A stretch of DNA of 19,267 nucleotides, taken from assembly GCA_023445705.1 (NCBI GenBank), contig JAEXKM010000464.1, forward strand, positions 1 to 19,267, given 5' to 3'. Positions 8,618 to 14,415 of the stretch are shown here, one piece after another; within the stretch, counting starts at the first letter, position 1; every line of letters starts with the position of its first letter. Made by a program: the position numbers and the translations under genes. The notes below the pieces were generated by a model. That model was given only the letters and a program-made list of their open reading frames with translations. It made no database searches and was not told the origin of the DNA. The stretch is from Pseudomonadota bacterium (GTDB taxonomy: Bacteria > Pseudomonadota > Alphaproteobacteria > Caulobacterales > Caulobacteraceae).

Positions 8618-10450
8618 CTATTCCGCGGCTTCGCGTACGCCGAGGCGGCGGATCAGGGCGGCGTGCTGGTCCCAGAGCTCGGCCGGCAGATGGTCGCCGA
8701 ACTTCTCGTAGAACTCGGGGATCAGGGCGGCTTCTTCGGCCCAGACCTCGGGTTCGACCGAGAGCAGGAGCTCGAGCGCGGCGTCGCCGATCGACAACCC
8801 CGAAAGATCGAGGGAAGCCTTGGTCGGCAGGCGGCCGATGGGGCTGTCCACCGCCTCAGCCTCGCCTTCCAGGCGGCCGACGATCCACTTGAGCACGCGG
8901 CTGTTGTCGCCATAGCCCGGCCACAGGAACTTACCGTCCGCACCCTTGCGGAACCAGTTCACGAAATAGATGCGCGGCAGCTTGGCCGGGTCCGCCCCGG
9001 CGCCGACCTTCAGCCAGTGGCCGAAATAGTCGCCCATGTTGTAGCCGCAGAACGGCAGCATGGCGAAGGGATCGCGGCGCAGCTCGCCGACCTTGTTCTC
9101 GGCTGCGGCGGTGCCTTCCGAGGCGACGTTGGCGGCCAGGAACACGCCATGCGCCCAGTCGAAGGCCTCGGTCACCAGCGGCACGGCGCTGGCGCGGCGG
9201 CCGCCGAACAGGATGGCGGAGATCGGCACGCCAGCCGGATCGTCCCACTCGTCGGCGATCACCGGGCATTGGTCGGCCGGAACGGCGAAGCGGGCGTTGG
9301 GGTGAGCGGCGGGCTCGCCCAGCTCGGGCGACCAGGCGCGGCCCTTCCAGTCGGTGAGGCCTTCCGGCGGGGCGTCGGTCAGGCCTTCCCACCAGACGTC
9401 GCCGTCGGCGGTGAGGGCCACATTGGTGAAGACGGTGTTGGCGTGCAGTGCGTCGACCGCGTTCTTGTTGGTCGCCTCGCCGGTGCCGGGGGCGACGCCG
9501 AAGAAGCCGGCCTCTGGATTGATCGCATAGAGCCGGCCGTCATCGCCGAACCGCATCCAGCAGATGTCGTCGCCGATCGTCTCGGCCTTCCAGCCGGGGA
9601 TGGTCGGCTGCAGCATGGCCATGTTGGTCTTGCCGCAGGCGCTCGGGAAGGCGGCGGCGACGTAGCGGACCTGGCCCTTGGGCGAGGTCAGCTTGAGGAT
9701 CAGCATGTGTTCGGCCAGCCAGCCTTCGTCGCGGGCCATGACCGAGGCGATACGCAGGGCGTAGCATTTCTTGCCCAGGAGGGCGTTGCCGCCATAGCCC
9801 GAACCGTATGACCAGATCTCGCGGCTCTCAGGGAAGTGAACGATGTACTTTTCTTCGTTGCAGGGCCACGGCACGTCGGCCTGGCCGGGCGACAGCGGAG
9901 CGCCGACGGTGTGCAGGGCCGGCACGAAGAAGCCGTCCTCGCCCAGTTCGTCCAAGGCGCCCTTGCCCATGCGGGTCATGACGCGCATCGAGATGGCGAC
10001 ATAGGCGCTGTCGGTGATCTCGACGCCCAGGGCGGAGATCTTCGAACCGAGCGGGCCCATGCAGAAGGGGACCACGTACATGGTGCGGCCGCGCATGCAG
10101 CCGGTGAAAAGCTTGGTCAGGTCCGCCCGCATCTGGTCGGGCTCGACCCAGTTGTTGGTCGGACCGGCGTCGGCCGGGTCCTTCGAACAGATGAAGGTGC
10201 GGCTCTCGACCCGGGCGACGTCGCGGGGATCGGAGGCGGCGTAGAAGCTGTTGGGGCGCTTCTGCGGATTAAGGGGTTTCAGGGTTCCGGACTTCACCAG
10301 CTCGGCGGTGAGGGCTTTCCACTCCTCGTCCGATCCATCGCACCAGTGGACCCGGTCTGGTTGCGTCAGTTCCGCAACTTCGCGTACCCAGGCCAAAAGT
10401 CCGGCATGTTTCGTCGGGGCCTCGTCGAGACCCGGGATGGCCAAGCCCAT
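8618..10450 (-). CDS. pckG: Phosphoenolpyruvate carboxykinase (GTP)
   Basis: Converts oxaloacetate and GTP to PEP, CO2 and GDP, the first committed step of gluconeogenesis in the cytoplasm. The 610-residue length and signatures are those of the GTP-dependent family rather than the shorter ATP-dependent PckA of many rhizobia: the active-site P-loop FPSACGKTN at 268-276, GDDICWM at 293-299, the NPEAGFFGVAPGT loop at 311-323, and the GTP-family GFFVPALHTVG region near 173-183. The ATG at 10450 has AAAGGG about 9 bases upstream. It is monocistronic, with gene-free regions on both sides. A LacI-type palindrome lies 148 bases upstream of the start, a possible carbon-source control. Confidence 0.96.
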   Translation of the reverse strand: MGLAIPGLDEAPTKHAGLLAWVREVAELTQPDRVHWCDGSDEEWKALTAELVKSGTLKPLNPQKRPNSFYAASDPRDVARVESRTFICSKDPADAGPTNNWVEPDQMRADLTKLFTGCMRGRTMYVVPFCMGPLGSKISALGVEITDSAYVAISMRVMTRMGKGALDELGEDGFFVPALHTVGAPLSPGQADVPWPCNEEKYIVHFPESREIWSYGSGYGGNALLGKKCYALRIASVMARDEGWLAEHMLILKLTSPKGQVRYVAAAFPSACGKTNMAMLQPTIPGWKAETIGDDICWMRFGDDGRLYAINPEAGFFGVAPGTGEATNKNAVDALHANTVFTNVALTADGDVWWEGLTDAPPEGLTDWKGRAWSPELGEPAAHPNARFAVPADQCPVIADEWDDPAGVPISAILFGGRRASAVPLVTEAFDWAHGVFLAANVASEGTAAAENKVGELRRDPFAMLPFCGYNMGDYFGHWLKVGAGADPAKLPRIYFVNWFRKGADGKFLWPGYGDNSRVLKWIVGRLEGEAEAVDSPIGRLPTKASLDLSGLSIGDAALELLLSVEPEVWAEEAALIPEFYEKFGDHLPAELWDQHAALIRRLGVREAAE

Positions 10451-10597
10451 TAGGCTGCGCCCTTTTTCTGTTTACCCACGCATCTTCGCCGGGCCGGCTT
10501 CTCTCTGACGAGAGGTCCGGTCCAGGCCCCTCGGTGATATGGACGAATTCGAAACGGCACAAGCTTGACCCATCTCAATTGCCGTCTTTCGGCGCTC

Positions 10598-10609
10598 GAC
10601 ACCGGTGTC
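10598..10609. promoter_or_regulatory. LacI/GalR-type operator candidate upstream of pckG
   Basis: GACACCGGTGTC is a perfect 12-bp palindrome with the central CCGG dyad typical of LacI-family operators. It lies 148 bases upstream of the pckG ATG. In Rhizobiales the LacI-family protein PckR controls pckA and central carbon genes, so a LacI-type regulator of pckG here is a reasonable inference. The regulator itself is not in the window. Confidence 0.4.
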
Positions 10610-10779
10610 ATCGCTCATTGGATGTGCTCACGATCACGTGGGCGCCAACGACGTTTGCGGCTTCCCGAACGTCACCCGAAGGGTCGCAAATCACCTGGAA
10701 CGGACGCCGATCTGAGGGGTTCTCCCAGGTTATCTCCGGCTTCGAAAAGCGTACGCCGAGCTAGAAGCAGAGCTTGGAC

Positions 10780-10804
10780 GGAACAGTGCGCGAGCTCCGC
10801 CGTT
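10780..10804 (+). promoter_or_regulatory. EcfG/sigma-T general-stress promoter upstream of lolA
   Basis: GGAAC (10780-10784), a 16-base spacer and CGTT (10801-10804) match the alphaproteobacterial EcfG (sigma-T in Caulobacter) consensus at every defined position. The predicted start is near 10811, giving a leader of about 59 bases to the lolA ATG. A perfect match in the correct orientation within a 419-base spacer is unlikely by chance. Confidence 0.65.
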
Positions 10805-10869
10805 GTTGCGCCCTATTGACGGCGCCGCCGTTCTGTAAGGCTTAGGCGTCGAAAACGGAGCTGTTTCGA

Positions 10870-11514
10870 ATGACCCGACTGACCCGACGCGCTCTCGCGC
10901 TGGGACTGGCCGCCCTTCCGCTTCCGGCGCTGGCGCAACGCGCGCCGGCCGCCCCGCTGTCGGCCGAGGAGCGCGCGCTGGTCGACCGCGCCGCGGCCTA
11001 CCTGCAGGACCTGACCGAAGCCAAGGGCCGCTTCGTGCAGACCGACGCCCGCGGCGCGGTCACTCAAGGCTCGATCTATATCAAGCGCCCGGGCAAGGCC
11101 CGGTTCGAGTACGACAAGCCTTCTGGCCTGCTGGTGGTGTCGGACGGCGGCAACGTCTCTATCGCCGACTCTCGGCTGAAGACCTTCGACGCCTACCCGC
11201 TGATGGCGACGCCGCTGTCGATCTTCCTGTCCCGCCAGATCCGCCTGGACAAGAACATCAACATCACCCGCGTGTCGAAGATGGCCGACGGATTCTCGAT
11301 CACCGCCCGGGACGGAAAAAAGCAGGCCGAGGGCGAGATCACCCTCACCTTCTCCGATTCGCCTATGGCGCTGATCGGCTGGACCGTCACCGATGCGCAG
11401 GGTTCGTCGACCCGGATCCGCCTGACCAACCTGACCAAAACCTCCGGCCTGCCGGCCTCGCTGTTCGTCCTCAAAGATCCCCGGCCGCGCAATGTCGGCC
11501 GCGGCAAAATGTGA
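10870..11514 (+). CDS. lolA: Outer-membrane lipoprotein carrier LolA
   Basis: Periplasmic chaperone that takes lipoproteins from the LolCDE exporter and hands them to the outer membrane. The 214-residue precursor has a clear signal peptide (TRRALALGLAALPLPALA, cleavage after about residue 22), then a mature domain of LolA type: the TEAKGRFVQTDARG opening strand, GSIYIKRPGKARFEYDKP (the conserved PG-x-R-F-x-Y block near residues 67-85), and a C-terminal half of beta-strands. ACGGAG lies about 9 bases before the ATG. The EcfG-type promoter 66 bases upstream suggests induction in the general stress response. It is divergent from pckG; its transcript probably ends at the terminator at 11667-11702. 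Confidence 0.9.
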   Translation: MTRLTRRALALGLAALPLPALAQRAPAAPLSAEERALVDRAAAYLQDLTEAKGRFVQTDARGAVTQGSIYIKRPGKARFEYDKPSGLLVVSDGGNVSIADSRLKTFDAYPLMATPLSIFLSRQIRLDKNINITRVSKMADGFSITARDGKKQAEGEITLTFSDSPMALIGWTVTDAQGSSTRIRLTNLTKTSGLPASLFVLKDPRPRNVGRGKM

Positions 11515-11551
11515 CACTTCGACAACAGGCAATACGCGGCGTGATTTCTGT

Positions 11552-11581
11552 TTGACTTTTTATTTTCGCCCGTGGCAATAA
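11552..11581 (+). promoter_or_regulatory. Candidate promoter of the intergenic small RNA
   Basis: TTGACT at 11552-11557 matches the -35 consensus at 5 of 6 bases; after 18 bases comes CAATAA (11576-11581), a poor but A/T-rich -10. The tract TTTTTATTTT between them is unusually A/T-rich for this genome. The predicted start is near 11588, just before the first hairpin. The -10 is the weak part of the call. Confidence 0.45.
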
Positions 11582-11587
11582 AGACAC

Positions 11588-11702
11588 TATCGGGTTCGCG
11601 CGATCGCGAACCCTTTCCGTGCCGGACCCTATCCCCTCCCGGCGGCGGCATGAGAGACAGACTTTACGCCCGGGCTTCTCCAGTGCCCGGGCGTTTCTTT
11701 TT
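11588..11702 (+). ncRNA. Candidate small RNA with C-rich loop (lolA-xthA spacer)
   Basis: Between a promoter candidate and a strong intrinsic terminator lies a compact fold. Hairpin 1 is GGGTTCGCG/CGCGAACCC (11592-11613). Hairpin 2 is CCGTGCCGG (11617-11625) with CCGGCGGCGG (11639-11648), one bulge, and a 13-base loop ACCCTATCCCCTC. Hairpin 3 is the terminator (11667-11693 plus T-run). The loop of hairpin 2 displays CCCCUC, able to pair with Shine-Dalgarno-like purines, as in C-rich-loop sRNAs of alphaproteobacteria (suhB/alpha-r14 type, GsrN). No reading frame in it looks coding. It could instead be the lolA 3' UTR or an xthA leader, since the terminator ends only 26 bases before the xthA ATG. 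Confidence 0.55.
11667..11702 (+). terminator. Strong intrinsic terminator
   Basis: CGCCCGGGC (11667-11675) pairs perfectly with GCCCGGGCG (11685-11693) around a 9-base loop, followed directly by TTTCTTTTT (11694-11702). This is the clearest Rho-independent terminator in the window. It ends the small-RNA candidate and any lolA read-through. Confidence 0.92.
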
Positions 11703-11728
11703 GCCCGAAGAGCCTTAAGTACGGCGCC

Positions 11729-12535
11729 ATGCGCCTTCGCCTCTCCACCTGGAACGTCAATTCCGTCCGCCTGCGCGCCGAGCAGGTCGCCCGCTTCGTC
11801 GATGAGCAGGCGCCCGACGTGCTCTGCATGCAAGAGATCAAGTGCCAGGAGGGCGAGTTCCCCCGGGCCGCCTTCGAGGCTGTGGGCCTGCCGCACATCA
11901 AGATCGCCGGGCAGAAGGGCTGGCACGGAGTGGCGATCGCCTCACGCCTGCCGATCGAGGACGCCGCGCCGCTGCAGGTCTGTCGCGAGGGCCACGCGCG
12001 CTGCGTCGGCGGCAAGGTGGCCGGCGTGGAGATCCAGAACTTCTACATCCCGGCCGGCGGCGATATTCCCGACCGGGAACTCAATCCGAAGTTCGACCAC
12101 AAGCTGGACTTCTTCGAGCAGCTCACCGCCGAGATGTCGCGTCGCGACCCCAAGGCGCCCCTGGCGATCGTCGGCGACCTGAACGTTGCGCCGGGCGAGT
12201 TCGACGTCTGGAGCCACAAGCAGATGTCAAAGATCGTCAGCCACACGCCGATCGAGCTGGAAGCCTTCGCCAAGCTGAAGGCCAGCCTCGACTTCATCGA
12301 TCTGCCCCGCGAAGCCATTCCCGAACCGGAAAAGCTGTTTTCCTGGTGGAGCTATCGCGCCGCCGATTTCCGCAAGTCGAACCGCGGCCTGCGGCTGGAC
12401 CACATCCTGGTGACGCCCGGCCTGAAGGAGGCGGCGTTCCGCACCGGCGCGGCCTCGTCGCGCGTGCATGACGACGTGCGCGAGTGGGCCCGCCCCAGCG
12501 ACCACGCCCCGGTCAGCGCGGACCTGGCGATTTAA
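11729..12535 (+). CDS. xthA: Exodeoxyribonuclease III (AP endonuclease)
   Basis: Class II AP endonuclease and 3'-5' exonuclease of base-excision repair. The 268 residues match E. coli ExoIII in length and carry all catalytic positions: Asn9/Asn11 in STWNVNSVR, Glu36 in MQEIK, Tyr106 in NFYIPAGGD, Asp150 and Asn152 in GDLNVAP, Asp224 in RLDHIL, and the closing Asp258-His259 of SDHAPV. The ATG at 11729 directly gives MRLRLSTWNVNS. The ribosome binding site is weak and the gene starts 26 bases after a strong terminator, so its promoter must lie inside the terminator segment or it depends on partial read-through. No SOS box is visible. Confidence 0.96.
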   Translation: MRLRLSTWNVNSVRLRAEQVARFVDEQAPDVLCMQEIKCQEGEFPRAAFEAVGLPHIKIAGQKGWHGVAIASRLPIEDAAPLQVCREGHARCVGGKVAGVEIQNFYIPAGGDIPDRELNPKFDHKLDFFEQLTAEMSRRDPKAPLAIVGDLNVAPGEFDVWSHKQMSKIVSHTPIELEAFAKLKASLDFIDLPREAIPEPEKLFSWWSYRAADFRKSNRGLRLDHILVTPGLKEAAFRTGAASSRVHDDVREWARPSDHAPVSADLAI

Positions 12536-12591
12536 GCCGCACGTCAAAGCAGCGGCAACCACCGATTTGGCTCAACGAGGGTTCCTGTTGT

Positions 12592-12600
12592 TTATTCACA
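12592..12600 (+). promoter_or_regulatory. DnaA-box-like nonamer
   Basis: TTATTCACA fits the TTATNCACA DnaA-box consensus and lies within an 18-base inverted repeat (TGTTGT at 12586-12591, ACAACA at 12598-12603). A single box outside an origin has little weight, but it sits just upstream of the tRNA unit and could link its transcription to DnaA. Confidence 0.3.
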
Positions 12601-12628
12601 ACATGTAGGCGCGCGCAACCAACTTGGC

Positions 12629-12636
12629 GCTAGATA
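12629..12636 (+). promoter_or_regulatory. Possible -10 element of the tRNA unit
   Basis: GCTAGATA matches the Caulobacter housekeeping -10 consensus GCTANAWC at 7 of 8 positions and lies 72 bases before the tRNA. No convincing -35 partner is visible at the usual distance, so the call is tentative. It would start transcription around 12643, at the first leader hairpin. Confidence 0.35.
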
Positions 12637-12640
12637 TAGC

Positions 12641-12707
12641 CCCCGTTAGCTGCCTTAATGGGGTTGGTGGTGAGATTCGGGGTCGACATTTAGCCGACCC
12701 CGATCTC
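12641..12707 (+). other. Two leader hairpins directly preceding the tRNA
   Basis: Hairpin A: CCCCGTTA (12641-12648) with TAATGGGG (12656-12663), 8 pairs including one G-U, 7-base loop. Hairpin B: GAGAT (12672-12676), bulged T, CGGGGTCG (12678-12685), a 9-base loop, then CGACCCCG and ATCTC (12695-12707), giving 13 pairs. The 3' arm of hairpin B ends at 12707 and the tRNA starts at 12708, so the two helices would stack with no spacer. Such a tight structured leader is unusual for a bacterial tRNA precursor. Confidence 0.7.
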
Positions 12708-12796
12708 GGAGGTGTGGTGAAACTGGTAGACACACCCGCCTTCCAAGCGGGCTCCGTGAGCGCGGAATGTCGGTTCGAATCCGACCACCTCCACCA
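12708..12796 (+). tRNA. Class II tRNA with UCC anticodon (nominal tRNA-Gly, leucine-like body)
   Basis: A full cloverleaf folds: acceptor GGAGGTG/CACCTCC (12708-12714 with 12786-12792), U8, D stem GTG/CAC with a GG-containing loop, anticodon stem CCCGC/GCGGG with loop CTTCCAA (12740-12746), T arm GTCGG-TTCGAAT-CCGAC (12769-12785), A73 and an encoded CCA (12794-12796). The anticodon TCC (12742-12744) reads glycine codons GGA/GGG. However, the variable arm is 17 bases (12752-12768) with a TCCG/CGGA stem, the class II form normally limited to Leu, Ser and Tyr in bacteria. A73, the A15/U48 pair and the CTGGTAGA-type D loop look like tRNA-Leu; bacterial tRNA-Gly normally has U73 and a short variable loop. 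Charging is therefore uncertain. A terminator follows at 12805. Confidence 0.85.
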
Positions 12797-12804
12797 CCTA
12801 CCTC

Positions 12805-12840
12805 AAGGACGATCGGTTTCCAGGCCGGTCGTCCTTTGTC
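12805..12840 (+). terminator. Intrinsic terminator of the tRNA unit
   Basis: AAGGACGATCGG (12805-12816) pairs with CCGGTCGTCCTT (12825-12836), 12 pairs with one G-U, around an 8-base loop, followed by TTTGTCGTCTT. It starts 8 bases after the tRNA CCA and shows that the tRNA is a real, separately ended transcript on the plus strand. Confidence 0.75.
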
Positions 12841-12917
12841 GTCTTAGACCACAGATCCAATCTAAGTCGAATCACTTTGGCTGAAGCCATCGTCCGCGGA
12901 TCGACTCTTAAGCGCAA

Positions 12918-12953
12918 GCAATTTATAGGCCTTTTAAAAGGCCCGTAAATTGC
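12918..12953. repeat. 36-bp near-perfect palindrome
   Basis: GCAATTTA (12918-12925), a mismatched TA, the 16-bp perfect palindrome GGCCTTTTAAAAGGCC (12928-12943), a mismatched CG, and TAAATTGC (12946-12953). Only two symmetric positions fail to pair as DNA. It overlaps the putative TTG start and covers the AAAAGG ribosome-binding sequence of the following small ORF. It could be an operator, a translation-blocking hairpin or a bidirectional terminator. Confidence 0.8.
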
Positions 12954-13168
12954 CACAGCCAGACACTCCCCGTAGAGGACGAAAACCAAACGCCGTGCGA
13001 TCGGTCACGGTGAAAGTGGCGCTTCCGCCCGCACTTCACGCCCACGTTCAACATCTCGTCACGTTCGGCTGGGGCATAGATGCAGCGGATGTGCTTCGCG
13101 GCCTCGCAGTTAAAGAGGTGCGCCACCTTCAAGATGCGGGCCGCCTGCCCGATCAGCCGCCGAGTTGA
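12950..13168 (+). CDS. Small basic protein, possible ribbon-helix-helix DNA-binding protein
   Basis: A 72-residue reading frame with no recognised name. Residues 10-24 (GRKPNAVRSVTVKVA) look like a basic N-terminus plus a beta-strand. Two amphipathic helices follow (about 26-38, PPALHAHVQHLVT, and 45-61, DAADVLRGLAVKEVRHL), the order expected of MetJ/Arc-type ribbon-helix-helix proteins. The start shown is TTG with AAAAGG 9 bases upstream; GTG at 12995 is an alternative that would keep the predicted fold. It follows an A/T-richer stretch just downstream of a tRNA, a common site for integrated elements, and may be a remnant or a self-regulating gene using the palindrome at its start. The RHH fold is an inference from pattern only. 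Confidence 0.5.
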   Translation: MPQPDTPRRGRKPNAVRSVTVKVALPPALHAHVQHLVTFGWGIDAADVLRGLAVKEVRHLQDAGRLPDQPPS

Positions 13169-13180
13169 AGGGGCGTCACC

Positions 13181-13645
13181 CTAAGAGAGCTCGGGGCGGA
13201 AGTTGCCATCCATCACGCAGCGGGGCGTGCCGTCCTCTGTGATGACGGTGACCGGCTTGCCTGTGCCAGGGGCGAAGAAGAAGCGCCCCTTATCCGTGGT
13301 CACGGCCAGCAGGGCCGGGCCCGAGAACTGGCAGACCGGCGCGTAGGCATTGCCCTTGCCCATCGCCACCGTATTGCAGTCGACATGGCCGAACCGGCGG
13401 TCGTACCGCGTCTCGTTGAAGACAAAGGCCTTCTTCGGCTTGGCGCTGCGGGCCTCGAACTCCTCGACCGTGAGCGTCGGACAGGGCGGTCCGCTGATGG
13501 CGTCGAGGTTCGCGGCCTTGGTGGAGGCCGCCAGCGCCTGGGCGCGGCGCTCATAGCCGCCGATCGCCACCACGATCACCCCGATCAGGATCGCAACGCC
13601 GGCCATGTACGGGAAGGCCCGCCCAACGGTCCACTTCTTCGCCAT
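13181..13645 (-). CDS. Conserved hypothetical single-pass membrane protein
   Basis: The 154-residue product is not a family I can name. It has a short basic N-terminus (MAKKWTVGR), one membrane helix at about 13-30 (YMAGVAILIGVIVVAIGG) and a soluble domain of about 120 residues, most likely periplasmic. This domain has four cysteines (PPCP, DCN, VCQF, RCV) that could form two disulfides. It follows cenR by 25 bases on the same strand, so the two probably form an operon. The ATG at 13645 has only a weak GGGGG ribosome-binding stretch. Given its partner, an envelope-related role is a fair guess, but nothing in the sequence proves it. Confidence 0.7.
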   Translation of the reverse strand: MAKKWTVGRAFPYMAGVAILIGVIVVAIGGYERRAQALAASTKAANLDAISGPPCPTLTVEEFEARSAKPKKAFVFNETRYDRRFGHVDCNTVAMGKGNAYAPVCQFSGPALLAVTTDKGRFFFAPGTGKPVTVITEDGTPRCVMDGNFRPELS

Positions 13646-13670
13646 AGATCGCCCCCGGGAGTCCGAACCG

Positions 13671-14357
13671 TCAGGGCGCCAATCTGTAGCCGCCGGCCTC
13701 GGTCAGCAAGAGCCGCGCGTTGCCGGGATCGGGCTCGATCTTCTGGCGCAGGCGGTAGACGTGGGTTTCCAGGGTGTGGGTGGTGACCCCGGCGTTGTAG
13801 CCCCAGACCTCGGCCAGCAGTTCCTCGCGCGAGACCGGCTTCTCGCCGGCCCGGTAGAGGTACTTCAGGATGTTGGTTTCCTTCTCGGTGAGCCGGATCT
13901 TCTTCTGGTTAGCGTCGACCAGCATCTTGGCCGAGGGACGGAACTCGTAGGCGCCCAGGTAGAAGACTGCGCCCTCCGACTGCTCGGCGCTGCGGAGTTG
14001 GGCGCGGATACGCGCCATCAGCACCTGGAACTTGAAGGGCTTGGTCACATAGTCATTGGCGCCGGCCTCCAGGCCAGAGATCTGGTCCTCGTCCGTATCG
14101 GCGGCGGTCAGCATGATGATCGGGGCGACGACGCCCTTCTCACGCATCTGCCGGCACGCCTCGCGGCCATTCATGTCGGGGAGGTCGACGTCGAGCAGGA
14201 TCAGGTCCGGTCGATTTTCGACCGCGGCCTTCACGCCTTCGCCGGCGGTGGCGGCCTCGATGGCCGAGAGATCCTCGGAGAGCTGCAGTTGTTCGGCGAT
14301 TGCGCCGCGGAGTTCTTCGTTGTCGTCGACGACGAGCAGGGTCTTGCGTTGAGCCAT
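13671..14357 (-). CDS. cenR: OmpR-family response regulator, CenR-like
   Basis: A 228-residue two-component regulator. The receiver domain (about 4-120) has the acidic pair Asp11-Asp12, the phospho-acceptor Asp56 in LILLDVDLPDMNG, Thr84 and Lys106 (TKPF). The DNA-binding winged helix (about 130-226) contains RLTEKETNILKYL and the recognition segment HTLETHVYRLRQKIE. The overall sequence and the locus (next to a YkuD gene, yggS, ntrZ and leuS) fit CenR, an essential cell-envelope regulator of Caulobacter crescentus paired with the kinase CenK; no kinase gene is nearby here. The ATG at 14357 (MAQRKTLLVVDD) is chosen; an ATG four codons earlier (14369) is also possible. It is divergent from the YkuD gene across 58 bases. 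Confidence 0.82.
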   Translation of the reverse strand: MAQRKTLLVVDDNEELRGAIAEQLQLSEDLSAIEAATAGEGVKAAVENRPDLILLDVDLPDMNGREACRQMREKGVVAPIIMLTAADTDEDQISGLEAGANDYVTKPFKFQVLMARIRAQLRSAEQSEGAVFYLGAYEFRPSAKMLVDANQKKIRLTEKETNILKYLYRAGEKPVSREELLAEVWGYNAGVTTHTLETHVYRLRQKIEPDPGNARLLLTEAGGYRLAP

Positions 14358-14415
14358 AAGGCCGAACATGCACCGTATCGACCCAAAGAGCCAACCTGCG
14401 GAGACCCCTTAGGAC

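Larger units (their letters stand above)
10451..10869. other. Divergent regulatory region between pckG and lolA (no gene)
   Basis: These 419 bases separate two divergent genes and hold no convincing coding sequence; the short open frames lack ribosome binding sites and family features. What can be seen is a perfect 12-bp palindrome at 10598-10609 and a perfect EcfG-type promoter at 10780-10804, with a one-mismatch relative (GGAAC-N16-GGTT) at 10697-10721. The pckG ribosome binding site lies just outside the gene. I cannot identify a convincing housekeeping promoter for pckG. Confidence 0.7.

Noticed and set aside
8663..9811. 382-codon plus-strand open frame opposite pckG
   Set aside because: Shadow of pckG; repetitive Gly/Asp/Arg/Ala composition and no ribosome binding site or domain.
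10816..10847. TTGACG and GCTTAGGC as a housekeeping promoter for lolA
   Set aside because: The spacing between the two elements is about 20 bases from hexamer to hexamer, too long; the EcfG-type site just upstream is a far better match.
11588..11702. Identifying the intergenic RNA as 6S RNA or GsrN
   Set aside because: It lacks the long central-bubble hairpin of 6S RNA, and there is no EcfG promoter directly in front of it as expected for GsrN; only the C-rich-loop design is similar.
12708..12796. Reading the tRNA on the minus strand as tRNA-Ser(GGA)
   Set aside because: The reverse anticodon loop would be GGA, but the T arm, D-loop GG, discriminator and CCA are all in the correct order only on the plus strand, and a plus-strand terminator follows.
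12797..12949. Prophage attachment site directly after the tRNA
   Set aside because: No second copy of the tRNA 3' end and no integrase gene are visible in the window, so an att site cannot be supported.
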